Of a stretch of 64,000 bases of DNA, positions 52,013 through 62,133 are shown piece after piece. This DNA comes from Rhizobacter sp. Root404. Lineage in GTDB: Bacteria > Pseudomonadota > Gammaproteobacteria > Burkholderiales > Burkholderiaceae_C. Both the position numbers and the translations under genes were made by a program. Numbering within the stretch: the stretch's first letter is position 1; each line of letters begins with the position of its first letter. The notes beneath the pieces were generated by a model, which searched no databases, was not told where the DNA came from, and saw only the letters and a program-made list of their open reading frames with translations. The stretch is from positions 858,921 through 922,920 of the forward strand of contig NZ_LMDS01000001.1 in the NCBI RefSeq assembly GCF_001425865.1, in the 5' to 3' direction.

Positions 52013-53026
52013 ATGCTGTCCACGTCGATGATCGCCGCGCTGCTGTGCCTGCTGCCGGTGCTGTGCTTCCTGACCACGCTGTTCTGGCTCGACAGCTACC
52101 AGCTCGTGCGCCCCGGCCTCGTCGTCGTGGTGCTGGCGGGCGGGATGGCGGCCGCGGTGCTCGCGTTCTTCGTCAACCAGGCGGCGCTCGGCCGCATCGC
52201 GATCGAACAGCTCGCCTACAGCCGCTACATCGCGCCGGTGATCGAGGAAGCGCTGAAGGCGGTCGTCATCGCGATGCTGATCCGGCGTCACCGCATCGGC
52301 TTCCTGGTCGATGGGGCGATCCTCGGGTTCGCGGTCGGCTGCGGCTTCGCGCTGATCGAGAACCTGTACGTACTGTGGCACGCGCAGGGCGCGACCTGGT
52401 CGACCTGGGTGGTGCGCGGTTTCGGCACCGCGATCATGCACGGCGGCGCGACCGCGATCGTCGCGATGATCGGCCTCGCCGTCACCGAGCGCGACGAGCG
52501 GCGCGGCCTGCTGGCGGCACTGCCCGGCTTCGCGGTGGCGGTGCTGCTGCACGCTGCGTTCAACCACCTGACCGAGGCGCCGAAGGTCGCGACGCTGGCC
52601 GTGCTGGTCGTGGTGCCGCCGATGCTGCTGTTCGCGTTCCACCGCGGCGAGCGCACGCTGGGCGACTGGCTGGGCCGCGGCTTCGACGCCGACACGCAGC
52701 TCCTCGCGCTGATCCACTCCGGCGAACTGGCGGCCTCGCCGGCGGGGCGCTACCTGCACGACCTGCGCAGCCACTTCCGTGGCCCGGTGGTCGCGGACCT
52801 CCTGTGCTACCTGGGCCTGTTCACCGAACTCGCGCTGCGCGCCAAGGGCGTGCTGATGATGCGCGAGAACGGCTTCGAGCCGACGCTCGACGACGAGACC
52901 CGCGCCAAGTTCGACGAGCTGCACTACCTCGAGGCCAGCATCGGCCGCACCGGCATGCTGGCGCTGCACCCGCTGCTGCCGATGCGCCGCAAGGCGCTGT
53001 CGCAGATCTACACGCTCGCCGACTGA
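52013..53026 (+). CDS. PrsW-family intramembrane metalloprotease
   Basis: The 337-residue polytopic protein has about seven membrane segments and the PrsW (abortive-infection/CAAX-like) motifs. These are APVIEEALKAVVIAM (EE), GCGFALIENLYVL (E), MHGGATAIVAMIG (H) and LLHAAFNHLTE (H). A soluble C-terminal region of about 130 residues follows. In Bacillus subtilis PrsW makes the first cut in the anti-sigma factor RsiW. Here a single-TM anti-sigma-like protein is encoded two genes upstream. The ATG at 52013 follows GGGAGCG. It is convergent with malic enzyme. Confidence 0.88.
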   Translation: MLSTSMIAALLCLLPVLCFLTTLFWLDSYQLVRPGLVVVVLAGGMAAAVLAFFVNQAALGRIAIEQLAYSRYIAPVIEEALKAVVIAMLIRRHRIGFLVDGAILGFAVGCGFALIENLYVLWHAQGATWSTWVVRGFGTAIMHGGATAIVAMIGLAVTERDERRGLLAALPGFAVAVLLHAAFNHLTEAPKVATLAVLVVVPPMLLFAFHRGERTLGDWLGRGFDADTQLLALIHSGELAASPAGRYLHDLRSHFRGPVVADLLCYLGLFTELALRAKGVLMMRENGFEPTLDDETRAKFDELHYLEASIGRTGMLALHPLLPMRRKALSQIYTLAD

Positions 53027-53047
53027 CGCCGGCGGGCGGTTCCCAGT

Positions 53048-55369
<2,322 letters not shown>

Positions 55370-55518
55370 GGCGGCGCTCCGCAATGCAAATGGGACGGTG
55401 AGGGGGATGACAACGGCCATGGTGCTCCATCGCACCGGGCATGGCAACCGCTGGAAAGCCCGAATCGCGGCCCACCGGCGTGCGACCAGAATGGCCCGGC
55501 ATTCGAAGGAGAAGGACC

Positions 55519-57489
55519 ATGCAAATGAAACGATTCGTGCCGCAGGCCTCGACCCTGTTGCTCACCGCAGGTGTGGCGCTCGTGCTCCTCGGCTGCGGGG
55601 GTGGCGGGGACGATCCCGTGGACACCGCCTGCGCCGTGACCAACACGACGGGCAGCGTCGTCGTCGGCTCCGGTCTGCCGGGCGACCCGGCCGCACCCGA
55701 ACCGTCATCGGGCTATCGCACGGGCTACAAGCCGGTCCACGCGAAGAGCTACATGGTCGTCACCGCCAACCCGCTGGCCAGCAAGGCCGGCTGCGATGTG
55801 TTGAAGGGCGGCGGCACGGCCGCCGACGCAGCGGTGGCGGTGCAGATGGTGCTCGGCCTGGTCGAGCCGCAATCCAGCGGCCTCGGCGGTGGGGCCTTCA
55901 TGCTGTACTACGACGCCAAGGCCAAGACCGTGCAGTCCTACGATGGCCGCGAGACCGCGCCGGCCACTGCGACGGAAAACTACCTGCGCTGGATCGACGA
56001 CGCGACCGACCAGACGACGCCGAAGCCGAACGCGCGCGCCAGCGGCCGCTCGATCGGTGTGCCCGGTGCCGTGCGCATGCTCGACCTGGCGCACAAGGAT
56101 CATGGCAAGCTGCCGTGGAAGGACCTGTTCGCGCCGGGCATCAAGCTCGCGACCGACGGCTTCGCGATCAGCGGCCGGATGGCCGACGCGATCGCCGGCG
56201 CACGCACCAACTTCCTGCGCGACGCCGACGCCACCGCGACCTACCTGAACGCCGACCTGACCGCCAAGCCGCTGGGCACCATCCTGAAGCTCCCCGCCTA
56301 CGCCGACACGCTGACCACGATCGCGAACAATGGTGCCGACGCGCTCTACACCGGCCCGATCGCGCAGGCCATCGTCGACAAGACCGCGATCACGACCAGC
56401 GCCGCCGATGGCAGCGCGATCACCCCGGGCAAGCTCACGCTGGCCGATCTATCCGGCTACCAGGCCAAGAAGCGCGAGCCGATCTGCACCACCTACCGCG
56501 CGTACTGGGTCTGCGGCATGCCGCCGCCGTCGTCGGGCGGCATCACGGTCGCCTCCGCGCTGGGCGTGCTCGAGAACTTCAACCTCGGCCTGTACAAGCC
56601 GACCGCGCTCGACCTCGAGGGCGGCAAACCGCAGGTGATGGGCGTGCACCTGGTGAGCGAATCGGAGCGGCTGGCCTACGCCGACCGCGACAAGTACATC
56701 GCCGACACCGACTTCCAGGCGCTGCCCGGCGGCAGCGCGGACACGCTGCTGAACAAGTCCTATCTGCGCAGCCGCGCCGACCTGATCAGCTTCTCGACCA
56801 GCATGGGCACCGCGGTGGCCGGCAACCTCGGCCCGGTGCCGCTCGGAGTCGACCGCACGCCGGAAAGCGGCACGACCCACATGACGATCGTCGACAAGGA
56901 CGGCAACGCGCTGGTGATGACGACGACGGTCGAGAGCGGCTTCGGCTCGTTCCACATGACCCACGGGTTCATCCTGAACAACCAGCTGACCGACTTCTCG
57001 GCCACCCCGACCGACGGCACCGGTGCGCTGATCGCCAACCGGGTCCAGCCCGGCAAGCGCCCGCGCAGCTCGATGGCGCCGACGCTGGTCTTCAACGTCG
57101 CGGCCGACGGCACCAAGGGCGATTTCGTGATGGGCACCGGCTCGCCCGGCGGCAGCACGATCATCCAGTACGTCGTCAAGACGCTGGTCGGCGTGCTCGA
57201 CTGGGGGCTGGATGCGCAGCAGGCCACCTCGATGATCGATTTCGGCGCGGCGAACAGCCCGACCACGAACGTCGGCGGCGAGCACCCGAACGTCTCGGCC
57301 GCGAACAGCGGCGCGGCCGATCCGCTGGTGACCGGGCTGCGCGCGATGGGCCACACGGTCTCGGTCTCGGCGCAATCGAGCGGCATCGGCACGGTGCTGC
57401 GGGTGCAATCGGGCGGCGCGCCCGCGCTGCAAGGCGGTGCCGATCCGCGGCGCGAGGGGCTGGTGCTCGGCGACACGTTCACGCCGTGA
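55519..57489 (+). CDS. ggt: gamma-glutamyltransferase, predicted lipoprotein
   Basis: GGT hydrolyses or transfers gamma-glutamyl groups, mainly from glutathione, in the periplasm. The 656-residue precursor has lipobox LVLLGC (Cys26) and a Gly/Asp linker. The heavy-chain region reads VVTANPLASKAGCDVLKGGG and SSGLGGGAFMLYYD. The autoprocessing site with the nucleophilic Thr is in PESGTTHMTIVDKDGNA. The small-subunit oxyanion motif is GKRPRSSMAPTLVF, with GSPGGSTII. The ATG follows AAGGAGAAGGACC. A membrane-anchored form is less common than the soluble one. Confidence 0.94.
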   Translation: MQMKRFVPQASTLLLTAGVALVLLGCGGGGDDPVDTACAVTNTTGSVVVGSGLPGDPAAPEPSSGYRTGYKPVHAKSYMVVTANPLASKAGCDVLKGGGTAADAAVAVQMVLGLVEPQSSGLGGGAFMLYYDAKAKTVQSYDGRETAPATATENYLRWIDDATDQTTPKPNARASGRSIGVPGAVRMLDLAHKDHGKLPWKDLFAPGIKLATDGFAISGRMADAIAGARTNFLRDADATATYLNADLTAKPLGTILKLPAYADTLTTIANNGADALYTGPIAQAIVDKTAITTSAADGSAITPGKLTLADLSGYQAKKREPICTTYRAYWVCGMPPPSSGGITVASALGVLENFNLGLYKPTALDLEGGKPQVMGVHLVSESERLAYADRDKYIADTDFQALPGGSADTLLNKSYLRSRADLISFSTSMGTAVAGNLGPVPLGVDRTPESGTTHMTIVDKDGNALVMTTTVESGFGSFHMTHGFILNNQLTDFSATPTDGTGALIANRVQPGKRPRSSMAPTLVFNVAADGTKGDFVMGTGSPGGSTIIQYVVKTLVGVLDWGLDAQQATSMIDFGAANSPTTNVGGEHPNVSAANSGAADPLVTGLRAMGHTVSVSAQSSGIGTVLRVQSGGAPALQGGADPRREGLVLGDTFTP

Positions 57490-57516
57490 CGGCATGAACC
57501 GACCGCGCCGCCGGCG

Positions 57517-58665
57517 TCAGGCGGCGGCGCGGCAGGCGTCGCGCAGGTGCGCGAGATCGGGCACGAGGCCGATGCCCGGCGCGTCGCCGAGGCGGGCGCG
57601 GCCATCGTCGATCGACGCCAGCGGCCCGCTCAACGTGCTGCGCAGCGGGTTCGGGTTGGCATCGATCTCCAGCATGCCCGCACCGCCGACGGCGGACAGC
57701 AGGTGCGCCGACGCGAGCAGTCCGATGCCGCCGCCCAGGTAGTGCGGGCAGTAGGTGCGACCGGCGCGCTGCACTGCGGCGATCACCGGCCAGCAGCCGG
57801 AGATGCCGCCCCACTTGGCGGCGTCGGGTTGCACGACGGCGAATACCTCGGCAGCGAGCGCGGCGTCGAACCGGGCTGCGCCGGCGAGGTTCTCGCCGCC
57901 TGCCAACGGCACCGGGCAGGCGTCGCGCAGCGTCTGCCACTCGGTCCACGGGCGGTCGGCGCGCAGCGGTTCCTCGAGCCAGCCGAGCGCGAACGGCGCG
58001 AGATGCGGCGCCATCGCGAGCGCCTCGGCCAGCGTCCAGGCCTGGTTCGCATCGACCATCAAGCGATGGCCATCGCCGAGTGTCGCGCGCAGCGCGCGCA
58101 GGTTCGCGCGATCTCGGTCGCTGCCGAAACCGATCTTGAGCTTGAACGCCCGGTGTCCGCTCGCCAGCATCCGTGCGGCGGTTTCGTGTGCGCCGTCGGG
58201 GTTGATGCCGCTCGCGTACACGTCGACGCGGTCGCCGGTGCCGCCCAGGTAGCGCCACAGCGGCTGCCCGGCACGCCGCGCGGCCAGATCCCACAGCGCG
58301 AGGTCGATGCCGGCGATCGCCTGCGCCAGCGGGCCGGGCTCTCCCGACTGGATCGCGAGCACGGCGCTGCGCGCGCTCAGGTGCTCGAAGGCCGCTTCGG
58401 GCCCGTCGATGTGCGGCAACGCGACCAGCAGCGGCGCCAGCACGGTATCGATCAGGTTCTTGCGGTGTTCCGCGCCACAGGCCGGGAAGTTGCACCAGAC
58501 CTCGCCCCAGCCGTGCGCACCGTCCGCATCGGTGACGCGCACGAACAGCGCCGGTCGGTCGTGCATCGTGCCGAAGGAGGTGCGCACCGGCGTGGCGATC
58601 GGCGCGCGCAACACGAAGGCCTCGACGCGCGCAATGCGCAGCGCCGGCCGCGGCAGCGCGGTCAT
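57517..58665 (-). CDS. mandelate racemase/muconate lactonizing-type enzyme
   Basis: This is an enolase-superfamily protein of 382 residues. It shows a K-x-K acid/base motif (AFKLKIGFG). Metal ligands lie in LMVDANQAW, WLEEPLR and LAGGENLAG. The Asp-His dyad pattern of the mandelate-racemase subgroup is visible (VVQPDAAKWGG and CPHYLGGGIGL). It is probably a racemase or acid-sugar dehydratase; the substrate is unknown. Its ATG overlaps the GntR stop (ATGA), so regulator and enzyme are cotranslated. It is convergent with ggt. Confidence 0.85.
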   Translation of the reverse strand: MTALPRPALRIARVEAFVLRAPIATPVRTSFGTMHDRPALFVRVTDADGAHGWGEVWCNFPACGAEHRKNLIDTVLAPLLVALPHIDGPEAAFEHLSARSAVLAIQSGEPGPLAQAIAGIDLALWDLAARRAGQPLWRYLGGTGDRVDVYASGINPDGAHETAARMLASGHRAFKLKIGFGSDRDRANLRALRATLGDGHRLMVDANQAWTLAEALAMAPHLAPFALGWLEEPLRADRPWTEWQTLRDACPVPLAGGENLAGAARFDAALAAEVFAVVQPDAAKWGGISGCWPVIAAVQRAGRTYCPHYLGGGIGLLASAHLLSAVGGAGMLEIDANPNPLRSTLSGPLASIDDGRARLGDAPGIGLVPDLAHLRDACRAAA

Positions 58666-59390
58666 GGCTTCAGGTCCATCTCGACGTGGATCGCATCGGC
58701 CCGGTAGGTCACCTCGGCGAGGTAGATCACGGTGCCATCGGAGTCGGTGAACACGCGCCGGACTTCGGCGACCGGCGCGTTCATCGCGATGCCGAGCATG
58801 CCGGCGAGCTCGAGATCGGCGGTGCCGATCGTCAGCACCTGGCGGGCCCGCGCGATCGTCACGTCCTTCATCGCGAGCAGCAGCGGGATCACCGTCTCGG
58901 CGCGGAAGCGCCGGGCCTGGCGCTTGAAGATGCGCCGGTCGAGGTGGATGTTGATCACGCAGTAGGGCTCGCCGGCGCGGGCATGGATGCGGCGCATGAA
59001 CACGTACTTCGGCGCCGGCGTGCCGTCGTCCGACCGCAGCGGCGGCGGCGCGGGGGGCGATTCGTCGATCGCGACGAGCCGCGGCTCGGTGTCGTGGGTC
59101 AGTTCGGCGAGCGCATCGAGCGTGGTCGAGACCTTGAACCAGCGCTCGTCCTTCGGCCGGCCGGTGACGAAGGTGCCGCGGCCCTGCTGCGGCGAGACCA
59201 GGCCCTCGCGCGCCAGCACGTCGATGCACTGGCGCACCGTGACGCGCGCGACGCCGAATTCGCCGACCAGTTCGTCGAGGGAGGGCAGGCGGTGCCCGCT
59301 CGGCCAGGTGCCGCGCGCGATGCGCTGGCGCAGCAGGTCGGCGAGCTGGCGGTAGCGGGGCGGGCCGCTCGTGGCGAAGCTGACGTTCAT
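58662..59390 (-). CDS. GntR-family regulator with UTRA domain (HutC type)
   Basis: The 242-residue product has an N-terminal winged helix-turn-helix (about 10-75, LADLLRQRIARGTWPSGHRL, FGVARVTVRQCIDVLAREGL, QQGRGTFV). A C-terminal UTRA effector domain lies at about 95-235. It is cotranslated with the enolase-superfamily gene and diverges from the ABC transporter operon. An inverted repeat in the shared 128-base gap is a good operator candidate. It likely senses the substrate or product of this pathway. Confidence 0.9.
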   Translation of the reverse strand: MNVSFATSGPPRYRQLADLLRQRIARGTWPSGHRLPSLDELVGEFGVARVTVRQCIDVLAREGLVSPQQGRGTFVTGRPKDERWFKVSTTLDALAELTHDTEPRLVAIDESPPAPPPLRSDDGTPAPKYVFMRRIHARAGEPYCVINIHLDRRIFKRQARRFRAETVIPLLLAMKDVTIARARQVLTIGTADLELAGMLGIAMNAPVAEVRRVFTDSDGTVIYLAEVTYRADAIHVEMDLKP

Positions 59391-59434
59391 CTTGAACTAC
59401 GGGAAACCGAGGAAGCTTTCGAGGAGATCTTCGT

Positions 59435-59463
59435 TTGTCCTAACGTATGGTCGATAGTACGAT
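59435..59463 (+). promoter_or_regulatory. candidate promoter for the ABC transporter operon
   Basis: TTGTCC (59435-59440) and TACGAT (59458-59463) are separated by 17 bases, each matching the sigma-70 consensus at 4 of 6 positions. Transcription would start near 59470, about 49 bases before the permease start. It overlaps the inverted repeat at 59437-59468. Confidence 0.45.
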
Positions 59464-59468
59464 TAGAC
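59437..59468. promoter_or_regulatory. candidate GntR operator
   Basis: GTCCTAACGTA (59437-59447) and TACGATTAGAC (59458-59468) form an imperfect inverted repeat, 8 of 11 positions, with a 10-base centre. It covers the -35 to -10 region of the candidate promoter, as expected for repression by the divergently encoded GntR protein. Confidence 0.45.
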
Positions 59469-59518
59469 GATGCCACCCGGCAAGCGCCGCACGCCTCGTG
59501 CGTCGCCACCGAACCACC

Positions 59519-60286
59519 ATGCGCCCCTCGACCCGACTCCTGCGTCTCCTGCTGCTGCTCGCCCCCTGGCTGCTGATCGTGCTGGCCTGGTACGGCGTGC
59601 GCGCCAGCGGGCTGGTGCCGCCGGCGCTGGTGCCGGCGCCGCACGACGTCGCGGCCAAGTTCGTGGAGCTGATGCGCGACCGGCTGGCGATCGACATCTT
59701 CATGTCGACCCGGCGGGTCGTGATCGGCGTGGCGCTCGGTGTCGCGCTGGCGGTGCCGGTGGGGTTCTGCCTCGGCTGGTACAAGGGCCTGCGCAGCTTC
59801 GTCGATCCGGTGATCAACTTCTTCCGCGCGCTGCCGCCGATCGCGCTGATCCCGCTGGTGATCGTCTACTTCGGCATCGGCGAGGTCGCGAAGACGGTGA
59901 TCCTGTTCTACGCCTCGTTCTTCGCCGGCGTGATCGTGATGTACGAAGGCATCGCGCAGATCAGCCCGATCTTCATCCGCGTCGCGCGCACGCTCGGCGC
60001 GAGCGACGCCGAGATCTTCGCGAAGGTGATCATCCCGCTGACGGTGCCGCACATCCTGACCGCGATCCGGGTCGCGCTCGGCGTCGCCTGGGCCACGCTG
60101 GTGGCGTCGGAACTGATCGCCGCGCAGCAGGGGCTGGGTGCGCTGATCCAGAACGCGTCGTCGTTCTTCCAGCTCGACATCATCTACGTCGGCATCATCT
60201 GCATCGGGTTCATCGCGCTGACGATGGACCTGCTGCTGCGTGTCGCGAGCCGGCGCCTCGTGGCCTGGCAGGACCGGCTCGCATGA
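59519..60286 (+). CDS. ABC transporter permease (SsuC/TauC type)
   Basis: The 255-residue inner-membrane permease has about six membrane segments. The EAA-type loop region reads ARTLGASDAEIFAKVIIPLT, and the N-terminal part LVPAPHDVAAKFVELM is typical of the nitrate/sulfonate/taurine family. The ATG at 59519 is chosen; no strong Shine-Dalgarno is visible. Its stop overlaps the ATPase start as ATGA. With the ATPase and binding protein it forms one importer; the substrate is unknown and need not contain sulfur. Confidence 0.9.
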   Translation: MRPSTRLLRLLLLLAPWLLIVLAWYGVRASGLVPPALVPAPHDVAAKFVELMRDRLAIDIFMSTRRVVIGVALGVALAVPVGFCLGWYKGLRSFVDPVINFFRALPPIALIPLVIVYFGIGEVAKTVILFYASFFAGVIVMYEGIAQISPIFIRVARTLGASDAEIFAKVIIPLTVPHILTAIRVALGVAWATLVASELIAAQQGLGALIQNASSFFQLDIIYVGIICIGFIALTMDLLLRVASRRLVAWQDRLA

Positions 60287-61104
60287 GCGCCGTGGCCGAC
60301 GCTCCGGTGCGCATCCGTTTCGAGGACGTCTCGGTCGACTTCCCGACCGCGCACGGCCCGATGCGCGTGCTCGACCGCGTCAGCTGCGACATCCGCCAGG
60401 GCGAGTTCGTCTCGGTGATCGGCCCGTCGGGCTGCGGCAAGACGACGCTGATGAACATCCTCGGCGGCTTCGTGCAGCCGACCTCGGGCCGCGTGCTGCT
60501 CGACGGCCAGCCGGTCGCCGGCCCGGGCCCGGACCGCGGCGTGATCTTCCAGGAATACGGCGTGTTCCCGTGGCTCACGGTGCGCCAGAACATCGAGTTC
60601 GGGCTCAAGCTCGCGGCCAACCGCGTGCCGGCCGCCGAGCGCGCCGCCACCGCCGAGCGCTACATGGGCCTGATGGGGCTGGGCGACTTCGCGAACCACT
60701 TTCCGAAGCACCTGTCCGGCGGCATGCGCCAGCGCCTCGCGCTGGCACGCGCCTACGCGGTCAAGCCGCAGTTCCTGCTGATGGACGAACCGTTCGGCGC
60801 ACTCGATGCGCAGACCCGCACGGCGATGCAGGACCTGCTGCTGCAGGTGCTGCAGGCCGAGGGCAAGACGGTGATGCTGATCACGCACTCGGTCGACGAG
60901 GCGATCTACCTGTCCTCGCGCATCGTCGTCGTGACCGCCCGTCCGGCGCGCATCCGCACCGTGATCGACGTGCCGTTCGGCTACCCGCGCGCCGAAGCCG
61001 TGCATGAAGACCCACGCTTCGCGGCGCTGCGCTCGCAGATCCGCGAGCTCGTGATGGAAGAGTACGCGGCGCAGGCAAAGCAGGCCGTGCGCCTGTCCGA
61101 TTGA
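60283..61104 (+). CDS. ABC transporter ATP-binding protein (SsuB/TauB type)
   Basis: The 273-residue ATPase has Walker A GPSGCGKTTL near residue 47, a Q-loop in FQEYGVFPW and the signature HLSGGMRQRLALARA. Walker B with D-loop is LLMDEPFGALDAQTR, and the switch His is in LITHSVDEAI. All catalytic motifs are intact. It is cotranslated with the permease (ATGA overlap) and followed 26 bases later by the binding protein. Confidence 0.93.
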   Translation: MSAVADAPVRIRFEDVSVDFPTAHGPMRVLDRVSCDIRQGEFVSVIGPSGCGKTTLMNILGGFVQPTSGRVLLDGQPVAGPGPDRGVIFQEYGVFPWLTVRQNIEFGLKLAANRVPAAERAATAERYMGLMGLGDFANHFPKHLSGGMRQRLALARAYAVKPQFLLMDEPFGALDAQTRTAMQDLLLQVLQAEGKTVMLITHSVDEAIYLSSRIVVVTARPARIRTVIDVPFGYPRAEAVHEDPRFAALRSQIRELVMEEYAAQAKQAVRLSD

Positions 61105-61130
61105 CCCCCGAACAACCGAAGGAGACGACG

Positions 61131-62129
61131 ATGACGATCCAACGCAGAACCCTGATTCAGGCGGCAGCCGGCGCGACGATCGCCGGACTGGGCGCGCCGC
61201 TGTATGCGCAGGGCGCGACCAAGCTCAAGGTCGGCTACCTGCACACGCCCGCGGTCGACAGCCACATCTGGCTCGGCCAGCAGATGGGCGCTTTCGCGAA
61301 GCAGGGCCTGGAGCTGGAACTGATCCAGTTCACGACCGGCCTCGAGCTGTTCCAGGCCATGATCGGCGGCAGCCTCGACGTGCTGTCGACCGGCGCCGTG
61401 GTGTCCAACTTCCCGGCGCGCGGCCAGGGCAAGGTCTTCCTGATCAACAACATCGAGTACGCGACCGCGCAGCTGTGGGTGCGTGGCGACTCCGGCATCA
61501 AGACGCTCGCCGACCTGAAGGGCAAGCAGGTCTCGACGACCACCGGCACCACCGCGCACGTGTTCCTCGACCGCGCGCTGCGCTCGGCCAAGCTCGACCC
61601 GGCCAAGGACGTGCAGATCGTCAACCAGCGCATGGCCGAGGCGGTGACCTCGTTCATCTCGGGCGCGGTGCCGGCGGTCGCGCTGTGGGTGCCGTTCGAT
61701 TCGACCGTGAAGGACAAGCTGCCCGGTGCCGTGAAGCTGGTCGACGCGTCGGCGTTCTTCCCGCAAGCGGCGATCGTCGGCGGCTGGGCCGCGCGCAACG
61801 ACTTCTACGAGAAGAACGGCGCAACGATCAACAAGCTGATCGCCGCCTGGGTCGAGGCGAACGACCGCATCGTCGGCAACTTCGACGCCGCGACCGAGGT
61901 GGTGCAGAAGCAGTACCCGCAGGTGCCGCTGGCCGACTTCCGCGAGCAGTCCAAGGCCTCGCGCTACTACAGCTCGGCCGAGTGGCGCGCCAAGTACGCC
62001 GACGGCACCGTGACCGGCTGGCTGCAGCAGGTGACCGACTTCTTCGTGCAGACCGGCAACATTCCCAACGCGCTCAAGGCCGGACAGTATTTCGACACCA
62101 AGCCGTACCTCGGGGTGGTCAAGGGGTAG
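61131..62129 (+). CDS. ABC transporter substrate-binding protein (SsuA/TauA-like)
   Basis: The 332-residue precursor starts MTIQRRTLIQAAAGATIAG, a twin-arginine-like signal ending near LYAQG. The mature NMT1/SsuA-type fold shows VGYLHTPAVDSHIWLGQQMG and GSLDVLSTGAVVSNFPARG, where the ligand site would lie. AAGGAGACGACG precedes the ATG; an in-frame upstream start at 61101 lacks support. The ligand is unknown. The neighbouring GMC oxidoreductase and enolase-type enzyme suggest an organic acid or alcohol rather than a sulfonate. Confidence 0.88.
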   Translation: MTIQRRTLIQAAAGATIAGLGAPLYAQGATKLKVGYLHTPAVDSHIWLGQQMGAFAKQGLELELIQFTTGLELFQAMIGGSLDVLSTGAVVSNFPARGQGKVFLINNIEYATAQLWVRGDSGIKTLADLKGKQVSTTTGTTAHVFLDRALRSAKLDPAKDVQIVNQRMAEAVTSFISGAVPAVALWVPFDSTVKDKLPGAVKLVDASAFFPQAAIVGGWAARNDFYEKNGATINKLIAAWVEANDRIVGNFDAATEVVQKQYPQVPLADFREQSKASRYYSSAEWRAKYADGTVTGWLQQVTDFFVQTGNIPNALKAGQYFDTKPYLGVVKG

Positions 62130-62133
62130 CTCG

